From contig JBBHKE010000817.1 in the NCBI GenBank assembly GCA_037447655.1, forward strand, positions 154,191 through 218,190: DNA of 64,000 nt. Reading direction: 5' to 3'. The position numbers were made by a program, and so were the translations under genes. This DNA comes from Zygnema cylindricum (lineage: Eukaryota; Streptophyta; Zygnematophyceae; Zygnematales; Zygnemataceae). The notes under the pieces are model-generated. The model did not search any database. It saw only the letters and a list, made by a program, of their open reading frames with translations, and was not told where the DNA came from. Of this stretch, positions 31,347 to 44,000 are shown one piece after another (the first letter of the stretch is position 1; each line of letters starts with the position of its first letter).

Positions 31347-33060
31347 AACTTGTCCTCATAAGCACTTGGTTATTTTCACGACGAAAATTACTAAAAAATA
31401 GTAGATTATATCCAACTTTTGGAACATTTTTTTTTCAATTTACAAATTGAAAACATGGCTAGTTCCGACCCGAAGATAAGGAGTCAAATGGACACCAAAC
31501 CCATCCGCATTTGGGTTAAAATGTTTTTGGGGTTTAGTGTACCCTTGTTGGTTTTTAATTGTTGTGAACAAAGTTATGGTGGTCGTTTGAGAGACAATTT
31601 TTTGTGGATATTTCGGTTCTTAACAAACATATCTCGTTTTAAGTGCCTTTCATCTATGTCATAAATCAAAACCTAAATCATCATGAATGAACACATCGAT
31701 GTGTTATTATACACATATATTATTGATTAATACAATGGTACTTGGCTATATGCTTCATACTCGTCGCATGCAACGAAATAACTTGTTCCCACTCAGTACA
31801 TCCACTTAACAAGTACCCGTTACTTTATTTCCTAACTTCACACGTCTAGCTATAACAAGTATGACTACTAAAATTAACGAGCAATGTTTTTTGCTCCTTT
31901 AACTAATCTGGCCAAAATCCATAACTCTGAAAAAATGAGGGTTCGACATGGTCGTTGAGCAAACTGACTTGGCGTAAACTTAATGTTAATTGTGGTGAAA
32001 GGCATCGAGAAACTTAAGCTAAACCTTTCATATCTATTAGAGTAACAACAATTTTTAATATCACTAAGCAATCAAGTGGCTTTCCAACCCCAACGATTAT
32101 TGAGATTAAATCAGCTTAACCACCAATAATTCATAAATTGTAAAGGTGATGAATTATATATAACGTATTTAGCTATGTACACGTTTTTTGGGCAATCGAA
32201 AGTTATTCCCTTTGCGGATTTTTCCTTGAGGTAATGAACGAAAGTTAATGATCCCACCACCCAATTCGATATCACTATTGTAAATTCGGATATAGTCTGG
32301 TGAGAAGACACACGTTTGGTTACTTGGCTTGTGCACTGTAGTAAAGCCATTGAATCGTTAGCGTTACGCTCTTGCAGTTATGAGTTTTGCAATTAAAGCT
32401 AAGTGGCTCGAAACATTGTGTAGCTAATACATTATTTGCAATTAGATACGTAGTGTTAGCAAAATATTTCGCAACAAATGTTCGACCAAATTAGAGTTAC
32501 CAACTGTAATAACTATAGTTAGAGTACGTATTGAAGCCCATCCGTATTTCGATTTAATCGGTAGCCCGAAAACCGAATACAATGTCACGTGTTAATGGCC
32601 AACTTTATATGTTTTGTTTAGTATTAAAAAACACTCCTCTACATGCACTTATACACTATTTTGTGACTAGAGTAAATAAGTTATCAACGCAAGTACATAG
32701 TAGCGTTCTTCAAGCTAATTCACGTTTAGATAACACATTTGCATTTATACCGTTTACAATTTAGCATAAACAAAAGCTAATTGGTATGATTAATGTTATT
32801 TTATGGTTTGTGACCAAAATTATAGGAACAAATTAATGTTATTAGTGTCAACACGTTTCACGTTGTAATACCGATCTAACAAAGTTTCCAAACAAAAGTG
32901 GCGATCATTGGGCTTGCTTCAGCCTCCCAGCGTGGCAAATACCCTGGAATCGTTGGCGTTTTATCTCGAGTGGGAATTGATGAAACGGGTTGCCCATTTT
33001 TTATTAGTTATTCAATTTTGAGTTTTAATTTCACATTTAATCGAACTCGCGCTAGATACA
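31347..33060. other. Unit B-specific insertion of unknown type
   Basis: About 1.7 kb with no counterpart in unit A, AT-rich, with no recognised protein or terminal repeats. Frames up to 81 codons (for example 31419-31664) show no known motif. It could be a decayed transposon that arrived together with or beside the MITE at 30940. Confidence 0.45.
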
Positions 33061-33467
33061 GAAGAGGTATTATATCCCATTTCAAGGAGCAAAAACACGC
33101 ATGCATCTATCGTTAGTAAATGCCCCCAATATATAACATTGGTGGTAACAAAAAAAACGCCTTGTTGGGAGACACATTGTAATCACTTTGATAATTCGTA
33201 GTGATGTCTATCGAATCGGAATCATTGCTACTCTGTTTTTCATACTGTTGAGATTCGAGATCTTTGTGTATTTTAGCCTCGAAAGCGCAATGCCAATTCA
33301 ACACAGTTAAAAAGAGCAATTGGGGTCAAGTGGGAGTAAAATTTTTAGCTGAAACTGAATCTCCTCACATATAGATGACAAGGAATGCAGATGGCTTATT
33401 TCAAGGTTCAAAGAACGAATTTAATACCAAATATTGAGGATTACAAAAACATGCAAAAGACCTATAG

Positions 33468-34691
33468 GCCAGAGGTCGCAAAAGTCAAAATTTTACATAA
33501 CCGAAACCGACTGTTTTTTTTTTCAAAATCTGAGTAACCGACGCCCGACCGTGTTATGTCACGCTCCAAAATTGTTAACCGTTAACCGACCGACGTTTAC
33601 GAAAATAAAAGTTAGCCGAAACTTGATATCTCCCGACTAACCGTGCCTGCCCGTAACCGAAAAAATACAAAATTCACTAATGTACGACGTATGAATAAGC
33701 TAATAATTACGATTTGTCGCTTTCCCTAAGACTTGCGAAATGAATAGTGTTTACTACCGTGTTAGATTTGCGGCGCTTTGTCGCGTTCCCTAAAATTTGC
33801 GAAATGAATAGTGTATTACACCGCGAATCGTTATTAGTGGCAAAGTCACTAATTTGGGTTCTTAAAATTTTGTTTTTTTTCCTCAAATAGGATACATGAT
33901 TTTAATTTTTCCTTGACGTGAAGTAAGGAACCGTACAAAATAGCGTAAAGAATGAAAGTACAATAAGATCTAAATAGTGTGGTGTACGGTCGATGTCATA
34001 CGGTACATAAATGTACCTTTTCAAGTGAAAATTTTACAAAAAATGAATTAAATCAGACGCACACGCATAGAAGAGTGCGCTAAAAAAACAGGATTTTTCT
34101 GACACGTAAATTAGTCTGATATGTACGGATATTTAAATTTTACGACGGTGTACGATTTCTAATATTTTGTACGGATACATATAATAATGCATATAATCGT
34201 ATGGCGAATATTCCATTTTTGTTGTTCCCAAATTAGCATAATGCCGAAATTAGAATACACCTTTTAAAAAAAAAATCAAATTCCTAATTAACATCAATAA
34301 CGGTAAATTTTCTTCAACACTATTTAAACTTTGACACTTATAACGATTCGCGGTGTACCGTGTCAGATTTGCGACGCTTTGTCGCGTTCTCTAAGATTTG
34401 CGAAGTGAATAGTGTTACTACCGTGTCAGATTTGCGACGCTAATCATGATGTCACGTACTTCCACAATACCAAAGAGTACAAAGTACAATAATGTTGGAT
34501 TGTATGGACAGTACAAAATTTTCTTTTTTTTTGGTTTTTTGGTTAACCGACCGTAACCGACCATTTTTTTGTTCTGGTGAATCAACCGACCGCAACCGCC
34601 CGGCCCTCAAAATTTGGCAACCGAATCCGTTCCGGATCCCGCGCGGGCGGTCGGTTATCGGTCGGTCACGGTTTCGGCTGGCCGTTTGCGG
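33468..34691. mobile_element. 1.2-kb unit B insertion with CCGACCG-rich ends
   Basis: This segment is missing from unit A. It is flanked by CTATAG (33462-33467 and 34692-34697), a probable target duplication. Both end regions are rich in AACCGAAACCGAC / GGTCGGTTA words in opposite orientation, so long imperfect terminal repeats are likely. A 537-bp TIR element (33819-34355) is nested in it. Confidence 0.55.
33819..34355. mobile_element. 537-bp TIR element, CACCGCGAATCGTTATTAG subtype
   Basis: The left end CACCGCGAATCGTTATTAG and the right end TAACGATTCGCGGTG are inverted, with TA on both sides. The interior resembles 27795-28354 in order (tagtgtggtgtacgg, a run near cgcatagaagagtgcgctaaa, and tcaaattcctaattaac), so it is a diverged member of that family. 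Confidence 0.78.
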
Positions 34692-35298
34692 CTATAGGTC
34701 GTTGACTGTTGTACGGATATTGGAGCCCATAAAATCGACCGAAAACTTAGCTCGATATGCAACACTATTAATTTGATCCAGGTCAATGAAGAGCTTTTTG
34801 GCATTACCACGCACGGCTATCTCAATGGAAATGTCGACACGTCAACATGTCGACAAACCGATAATCCAGCAGCTCGACAACTCGACAACCCGACATCCCG
34901 ACAGCCCGACAACAGCTGAAATTAATAAGACGACGAAAAACGTTGACAGCACCGACAAAGCGACAACACGAGGACAACACAGCGGCACGACAGCTCAAAA
35001 CAAATTAGAGGGCTGTCGCTGCACATATCGTCATTACAGTTTCCGTACGGCACTATTCTGAAATCAGCGAAAGAGCGCCGCCTGACGGGACGATATTCAA
35101 ACCGACTTGTGACGAGTGGTCTTCTTCTTCGATTCGCAGAAGCTTCATGTTCAACCAAAACAACCTACAAAAGAAAAAAAAAAGTTCGAAGGTTCGTAAA
35201 TTTGCAATAAGCGGCAGGCCCCCTCTGAATTCCGAATCCTGAACCCTCAAGAATCGAAACAAAAAAGAAAAAAAAAGATTTTTAAAATCGGATTGCGG

Positions 35299-36999
35299 AT
35301 GAGGTACTCCGCGCGAATCCCGCTCGTCACGAACCATATTTTAGTATGGATTCTGACCGGCGTGTACGGCCAAGCGTCCGATTACTATTTTAAAGTACAG
35401 ATGTACGGCGCCAATGAGCTCGGCCATCCGGGCGACCCGGCGGCTAGCGGGACCGCCGACCTCGATTTCGACGGAATCGCCAATACGCTCCAGTTCGATA
35501 TTACGTCAGCCTCCCTGAAATAAGCCCTCAAAACCTCCTTTTCTCTTATTTCCTTTTCTCTCGTTTTTTGTTGTTTTAACGTTTTTTACTTTTTTCACAT
35601 CTGCCTTAAGCCTTATTGCATAAAACTCACGATAAAAAATAAAAAAACCATCCGGGTTACCAAAAAAATAATTGACCTCCAGTATGGAAAAAATATCGTC
35701 AGTTTTTTGTTTCCCAGTTTTTGACGACTTTTTTTTTTTTTTTTTTTCCATTTTTACTCTCCGTTTCAGCTGCGAGGGCCTCTCCCAACCAATCACAGGA
35801 GCGGATGTAAACTTTGGATCGTCCACGGATGTCGGCGGCCAAGGTACGGCTGGCGCGAGTGCGACAATTGTCACACTTGTCACGACATACACTGATGTTC
35901 AAAATTCGCCGGACGGCACTCTCTACATCATCGGGACCGTACCGGTCCAAAATTCGATCATTACTAACATCACGCGCGACCCGCAACACTATTATGTGCA
36001 AGTGTACACGCTCAATTTTCCCTACGGTCAGTTTTTTTAGTCATTTTTTTTTTTTTTTTGTTTCGGATGATGAAAACTTTAAAATTGGTGAAAGGAAACA
36101 GTGAAACAGTGAAACAGTGAAAAAGTGAAAAATGATATAGAGAGGAAATTTGTAATGATGATCGTTTGCTATTTTTTTTTTTTTACATTTTGGTTGTTAA
36201 TTTGGAATCCTTTTTTATTTTTCTTCACGTGTGTGGTAAACTGGTAATAGTAATACTACAGTAACAGTTTGCATAGTTAGACCCGACGAATAGTTAAATA
36301 AAATGGTTATACGTACATGGTGGTATATATTTTTTTGATATTTTCGGGCAGAGGATTTTTTTTTTTTTTTTTTTATATTGCGTGGGTTTCACCAAATTCC
36401 AAAATGCTGAAACTGGAGAATAAAAAAACGGAAAGTAGATAGAAATTTAACATTTGATGTAGTTTTTTAAGGGTTTATTAGGGTTTTGTTAGGGCTTTTT
36501 AAGGATTTCTTTTTCTCGCCCGAACGAGTCACTCAGAGCCATGTTTATTTAGTGTGGTTTGATACCTAATTTCCGTACACTACTGTACATCACCGTTGAT
36601 TAAGATTTTTTTATAGTTTACGTGGAAAAACACTAATTTAGTTCAAGGAGACGTGGCAAATTCTAGTCCACTCCTTAGCTAGTATTGTCAACACTATTTA
36701 CGATTTTCTACAAAAATCTCGCGATCTTATTAGTGTTAGCAACTCTAATAACGATGGCCGGTAATAGTTTTTGCTATCTTGCGGGTTGTGTTTGGTAGCG
36801 CTGTTTTTTAGTACAATTAGTGTTTTTTTAATTCAGCTAGTGTGGATTTACGACTCGTTTTTTGGTAATTTTGAGTTTGACAGGTGCCATGAGGGGCCAG
36901 CTTCAAACTGCCGGCGGGAGTGTACAAGTGACGGTTTCCGACAACAATAACGAAAATTGGCCGGACGCGTTCTCCGACAACAACGGATTTTTCCCCTAA
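35299..36999 (+). CDS. Secreted CHRD-domain protein, copy 2 (3 exons)
   Basis: Exons are 35299-35504, 35770-36026 and 36884-36999, identical in length and phase to CHRD-1 (579 nt, 192 aa), with GT-AG introns of 265 and 857 bp. The ATG at 35299 is chosen because it matches the CHRD-1 start. Domain content is as in CHRD-1: signal peptide to residue 25, then a CHRD domain ending in AMRGQL. Visible changes relative to CHRD-1 are few: I10V and S12N in the leader, C23Y just before the cleavage region, N to D in TADLDF, V to I in ATIVTLV, S to T in PDGTLY, I to V in QVTVSD, and S to F near the C-terminus. Both copies keep the whole frame and all splice sites although introns and flanks have indels, which suggests both are functional. 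Confidence 0.9.
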
Positions 37000-37157
37000 A
37001 TAACATTCTCCTTGTCGTTGTCCGTACTGTCCGTGCGCTCGTCGGCTTCGCTCGTCGATTTAGGTTAAACGAACCAAACCGGCCAATCAGAAATTAGCGT
37101 CGGAAATTAGGATTGGACGGAGTGTTCTTCTTGTGAATCCAACATGTCGTTACTTCT

Positions 37158-37277
37158 AGAGGGAGAGGGAGAGGGCGAGGGAGAGGGCGAGGGCGAGGGA
37201 GAGAGAGGAGAGAGCGAGAGAGAGGGAGAGAGGGAGAGGGAGAGGGAGAGAGAGAGGGGGGGAGAGGGAGAGGAAGA
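37158..37277. repeat. GA-rich simple repeat downstream of CHRD-2
   Basis: Purine tract of GGGAGA/GGGCGA units matching 16678-16814 in unit A, with a different number and order of units. Confidence 0.85.
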
Positions 37278-40200
37278 TTGAGATGCATAAGCTAACTTTT
37301 CGTGTACAAGAGATATTAGTAAAGATTTATTGGAGTTGTTAAAGTCTTTTTTACCTACCAATCTTAGATAGAGTTGTTTAGACCATATAAAGGTATTTGG
37401 CGAATAAATGGAAGTCCATGAACGCCATCATAATGTCATATTCTCGAGACATAAAAATTGTTTGTTTATGTTATTTCATATGGAAGTCTCACCAAAAAAA
37501 AAGATTTTACGCCTTAGAGAAAACTTGTCTGTATCTAGCTTAAAAACCATAGGGAAGTCTCGATCAATTGTTGATTTTTTCGAAATTTTTGTGGGAGATT
37601 TGTAAAGGGCTGACGATGAACATTTGTTTTCGTATTTTCAATATCGAGGATCACTTACACATCTCGTTTTTGCTCCATGTAATGATGAATGCAATGTAAT
37701 TCCCTGTTTTATAAGTTTCATGATGGGTTCGATGATGATGACAATGATAGTCTTTATTACTTAGGAAAGTCAATATTACCATGATTATCACCATCATTAT
37801 CTATAATAATCTTTGATACCATCATTTTCACTAATTATCGAAAAACTAACAATAATAAGCCTTCTTCAAATATACAATGGTAAACCATCCGAGTAACAAA
37901 AAAGGTAGCTAAAAACGAAACTGGAAAAACCAAAAACTCAGCACATAATCTCGCATAGAAAGCAGCATTGTCAGCCTGTTGTGAATCATGTAAAAAAAAA
38001 ATTATTGCCCTGAAGAGGGTTTTTCCTGCATTTGTCACTAAATACACAAATACAGATAAAGGAATTTAAAACAAGAATATCAAGCACAAGATGATGTCTA
38101 ATCAATGGGTCTAAAGCTGTTGTCTTCTCTCAATAAAAGCAAATCCATGAAGCAAAAAAATCCTTTCACCAAACTGTTCTTTTTTTGACAGCACGAGAAA
38201 TCATTGTTTAGGCTGACTTTCAGATGTCGATTTATTTGGATGCTGTGACCATGATTTTTTCAAACCATCATTTCAACTCCTTTAGGTGTTAAAGTGCAAA
38301 AAACCGTCACAGAAAACCAGTAATTTACTAGTTCTCTGTCAAAAGGAGATTCATTATTACCTTATCACTTTTCGATAATCGACATCAGATTTTGAACTCC
38401 AGAACAATTATTAGGCTGATATTAAGTTCCGTTCGAAAACATAAAAAAATAATTCAACAAAAACGATACTGTACAAACAATTGACCAAGATGTACATTTA
38501 CTAATTGCCGAAATTATTGTGAACAGGCTAATAAAAGACTCTTGAGAAACCCTAATAGGACAAATTAGTAAACCCTCGAGGCTTGACATCAACCATTTAC
38601 AGAACGGGCCTCTTTGATTGGTTTGCCGTTAACTAGAAACAAAAGCTCCCAACGACTCAACCAAAACATCATAAAAAATCAAATTTGAAATATATATTAC
38701 ATTATAATATACAATGAAGTACAAAAAGTCTCGACCTCTCACGTTGTCAGGAATTAACTGATGTACAAGTAGTGATACTGGTACACTCAAAAAGCTTTAA
38801 TTCTCACACCCTCTTGATCTCCAAACCTGTCTTATTGTTGATCCGGGTCTCTACCACTTCAAAAATTCAACACTTTAACTGACAAAACCGACAAAAACAC
38901 GACAAACTATAAAAAAAATGTCACAAAATAAAATCTTCTCAGTAACTGCTCACAATGCCTTCACCTAGCGTACTGACATTGCTATAAATATTTATATTAA
39001 AAACCCTAAAAAAAATCCTAGAAAACCCTAAAAAAACCTAAAAAATCCTAAAACACCCTAGAAAACCCTACCTAAAAAAAAGTGCAGAACAACAAATTTC
39101 ACTAACAAAAACTCCAGAGATTCGGATCCCTCGAATTTCAGATTATTTTTCGTTTTTTTTCTTTCTTTTTTTACTTTTTTTCGGATTTTTGTGGATTTCG
39201 GAAAAAAAAAATGTAATGGAGGTTTTCTGCAATTTCAGAATCGCTGTATCATATTGCAGTGAGATGATTCGATTCTACGTTGGAATTTCTGAATGGGGGA
39301 ATAACAGACAAATCACAAAAACAAAAAAACAAAAAATAAAAAAACAACAAAAACAAAAAAAATTGAAAGACTCAGTTTTAGGGTTTTTAGCCACACCAAA
39401 AGAGTAGAGCCTGGCAACGCCAGAAAGTAAGTGTTAAGAAAGTTAAGTGTCAAATCGTAACTGAAAACGGAAAAAACAGATTCATGAAAACAGTAAATGC
39501 GAGTCAAAGTTGACTTAAGAGTGATTCAAATAAAAGACGACCTCTTCATCAGGTAAAAAAAAAAAGTGGCAAGAGATGTGGAGGGAGATGCTTAATACAT
39601 AGAAGTAGCGTTTATGCGACTGTTGTTGCATTCTGGATCCACCGATTCTCAAAAATTCCCCATTCATTGGAGCCTCGTTCGTGTATCTGCATTCACTTAC
39701 ATGAAAAATGACAAAAAATTAGACATTTTCACAAAGACAGGTAAGACAGAAATGTACATTTCTACAAAGACGAAGATAAGACAAAAACTTACAATTTCAC
39801 AAAAACAGAAAAGGCAAAAACATACATTTTCACAAAGACAGACAAAACAAAGATAAGATTAAAAAAACACATACATCATCACAATGACAAGGATAACACA
39901 AGACAAAAACACTCAAAGATACATTTAAACAAGGACTCAAAAACAGTATGATAAGACTGACTCCAAATAAAACAGTTGCCATTTAAACAATTGCATGCAA
40001 TAAAAATGCTTTTTAACTGCTAACCTATTAATGTTTCGTCTTCACTTCCCAACTACAACAAACCAGATTGCCAGAACAAATAACTGCCATCATTAAATAA
40101 TCCACACTAAAGACGTCCTCTAAGAACATCGACCCAAGTTTTATGCACCTATCATGGCTCTAAAACATGGTCCTCGAAATAGTTAACTTCCACTTAAATA

Positions 40201-41054
40201 TAAACAAGTCTCGACATGAATTTACCATCTCAACAATCTAAGACATTCAAAGGGACACCATACACTCGAAGTTTAACCCTAGAAATCCTAATTAGTTGAT
40301 GTGAGTTATCTAAGGGGCAGAAGTAAACACTCACCCAATAGCGGCTCGGGCTATTTTCCTAAGGTTGGACCATTCCCCCACCCCAAGGTCAAAAAAATGT
40401 CAGGGTCAATATCCCACGAGGAATACAATGACAAGTGGCAAAAAAACGGTAAAAAACAAAACTACAGGTACATAAGGGAAGCTCACTAGAGGCCATGGAA
40501 GACTGGACCTCGACAATCTCTTCTAGTTTCTCTTCTCTTCTCTTCTAGCTTCCACCCCCGTTTTCAAATGAACCATCAGGTAGTATATTTGAAACACGGA
40601 CGCAGGTATACAAGATGACTCCCATTGACTAAACCTTTTTCTCTTTTAAAGGAGATTACTTCTTATGACATTGAAAAAACCTTTGTCTTCTAATTTTTTT
40701 TTTTTTCTTATGACTCCCATTGGCCTAAACCTTTTTGTCTTCAAAGGGATTATTTACTTATGATTCCCATTAACTGAAATTTTGGTTCTACTGAAACATA
40801 TTTTTTCTTAAAACTCCCATTTGACTAAACCTTTAGTGTCTTCTGAAGGAGATTATTTACTTATGACTCCCATTGATTAAACCTTTGTCTACCGAAGCAT
40901 ATTTTTTCTTTCGACTCCATTAGACTAAACCTTTGTGTCTTCTGAAGCCTGAGGTTTTCCTTGTGCCGCAAAATCCCAATTATATGAAAAGAGTCAAGAG
41001 AAGGAAAAAGCAAAGGAGATATTAGGAGATAAGCCTATATATTTGAAAACATAC
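37278..41054. other. Region between CHRD-2 and the DUF707-B exons
   Basis: Counterpart of 16815-20636. No gene is seen apart from the expected, unidentified last DUF707 exon. It contains the LINE tail fragment (about 37860-38000), a CCCTAAA-like tract (38998-39075), the 35-bp minisatellite (39725-39867) and the 60-70 bp minisatellite (about 40615-40945). It carries an extra piece near 40174-40200 relative to unit A. Confidence 0.45.
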
Positions 41055-44000
41055 ATTTCCTCCGTCTCCTTGCTTCCTTCCCAAAATCTCCACACCTTTG
41101 TGTACTACCCATTCCGAATCAACTACCGCTATTTTCTCGTGGCGAGGCCCATTTGTACATTCGCCCAAATGAAAGTCCACTCCCCAACAATGCACCAAAT
41201 CATTCTGCAATCATGAGCCAAATATGGTAAAACATCTCCTCTTCTAAAATATACTTATTTCTTACGACTCTCATTTGACTAATCTGAACCATTTTTGTCT
41301 ACTAAAGAAGATTTCATTCTTATGAATCCCATTTGCAACAGTGTACAAAATCGCCAGTCGGAGTTGAACTCAATTAAAACAAATTTCACTTTTAAACATG
41401 TCTAAAAATCTTCGTCGGACCACCAAACAGCTGTTATCCTTTCTTTCCATGTATGAAACTCGCTAATACTTTCAATTGCCATATTGTAGGAGTAACCCAT
41501 AGGATGAATTTTTATACTAGACTTAAGTAGGAGTATATATAAGGTGAATCTCTGACATTAACCTAAACAGGAGTATCTATAGGGTAAATCTTTAAACTAA
41601 ACTTAAGTAGGAGTATTTATAAGGTGAATCTTTGAACTAGAACTAAGTTATTTTCAATTTTAATGACCTCCTTTGCAAAATAATATGATTTATGAGCACA
41701 CCTGAAGCATATGCCACACACAGGTCCACACATTCGTTGCAAAAACAGGCACCATGACCTCTGCAAATCTGCAAAACCATAAACCATTTTTATTCGAAGG
41801 AAACGTGAGACAAAAAAAGAAAGGTTGATTAAAATGCATACAACGGAATTGGGCAACACAATGCCAAATTGAATGATTTCGAGACATTACATGTGCCATT
41901 AGCCGTTTCATTTCTTCCTTCTGTATTTTTTTCTTAAGTGTACAATGAGTCATCCCTTCATTTTTCCGATTCTGTCGACTTACATCCTCAGCAAGTGATG
42001 ATTGAAGACAGGTTTTAGAAAATCAACCTCATCTTCAACTCGCTCTTTTCTTCTTTTCTTATTAAACCTTTAATTTTCCACAAAGGACCTAGCACTGACT
42101 GGGATATATATCTGCTTCATCCAGTCAATAGAATTTCATGTATGACTCAAAATAGTACTCCTCATGGTCAGACCTCATACCTCCTCCCTCCTGTACAGGC
42201 ATTGCTACACCATTTACCACCATTTATGGCATTTGACCCAGTGTGGAATTAAACCGGTTTTTGGCAGTTCGGTTCAAAAGCTGCCCTTAATAAGTTCCAA
42301 ATGAGCAACATAATTTACTCGTGTTACTTGGTTTATTAAAGTATGAAATTAGAAAAGAACAAAGGATTAGAGGTGAACATACACAAACATGCGAGCTAAG
42401 TTAAAATTGTACAGCGGTTCAGTACTACTCCAATAAGGGACTTTTACCCGTTTATATGATTTGGTTCCGCTTTGTTGAAAGGTCTAGTACGGTTTAGAAA
42501 CTTCCTTAGCGTTTTTAAATGGTTAGCAGTTTTCCAATCCAAAACTGAACCGAACTGATACTCCATAATAACCATCGACTGAGTGGATATTTGAAAGAAG
42601 ACATGAATCAGTGTGGAATACATCTGATTTGGTAAATTTATACCAATGCTGGTCTGTCTTATTACCATTGATAAAACGACGAGTTAGAAACCATACCCGG
42701 CACATGGAGTAAGGACATTTCCGCCGCTGCAGTCAAATCCTTTGTGGTTTAAATCCGTTCGAAAATGAACTTCCACATCATCCTGACGCTGTGTGAAAGG
42801 ATAATGCACTCTCGAAGCGCCACCTAAAGCAGGTTGTGAAATCTCCAATTTATACTTGTCCATTATCTCCATGTATCTGAACAGCGGAGAAAGCATCAAA
42901 ACAGTCAGAGAATCAGAAAAAAAGGACTGACAAAGCCATCCATTTCTGAGTCACGTGCTGTTTCCATGGTCAGCAGCAAAGTTACATCGCCCATCGCTAT
43001 TAGAGTTTATTAGCTCTTTATCAGAATTGACTACTACATTATGTTTCTGCAACGTGGCTCATCATGTGCCACCTAACTAAATAGTCTTATTAACAATCTT
43101 TTATGACTTTTGTATTAAAAGCTGATGATGCTCAAGAGCAAAAAAGCGATAAAAAACATTCAGGCAGATAAACGACTGATAAGAAGGAATAATATCGGGT
43201 TTATAGATAGAGATAAAATACGGATGCGGATGGTATTATTTACAGATACAGCTAATAAAGATAAAAAAAATTAGGGTTTCCACAGGTTTACAATGCAGAT
43301 GCAGAAAAGCCAAACCCTTACGTCAAATGAAAGACACGGCATAAGTTCCGGGTTAGGTTTTGTTGACTACATCTGTTTGTTACATTAGGAATTATCAGTG
43401 TTATTAATTCTAATTCAGTTCGAAATGACGTGGCTGGTTTTGAACCTTTCAAAGAATTAGTGTTAAGAAAAACACAATTAGTGTCATTGACACGATTTCA
43501 GGTTCGAGGGTAAGATTTAGGGGCACCAAAAGTGTCGTTGATGCTAATAACGATACAGGAAATGCTGAAATCATAAATGTCAGGGGAAACCATATCACCT
43601 TACGCCATCAAAATTGTCAACAGTGACATCCTCATCCCAAATAAATATATAATCATAAGCGGAGACCACATTTGGGGTCAAGAATCTTTTTGTAAACCAC
43701 CTGCACATCAAGTCATAACAAACCCTTTTAAGTGCACCAGTCACTGTAACTCACAATAATTATTACAAATAATGCCGGCAAGTTTATTTACAGTAATTGA
43801 CATGCAAGTCCACACTATGTTTTGTATGATGTTTTGCAGTCAAATGTAGTCTAGATGAACTAATGTTTTGAATCGATAGAAACTTCTGCGTTTTGCCCAC
43901 TTAACTATCAACATAACCACAATTACAGTGACTGCGTGATAAATATACCACTGCCACTCAAGTCCATGAAGACCGGCCTACAAACCAAGACACCTCATCT

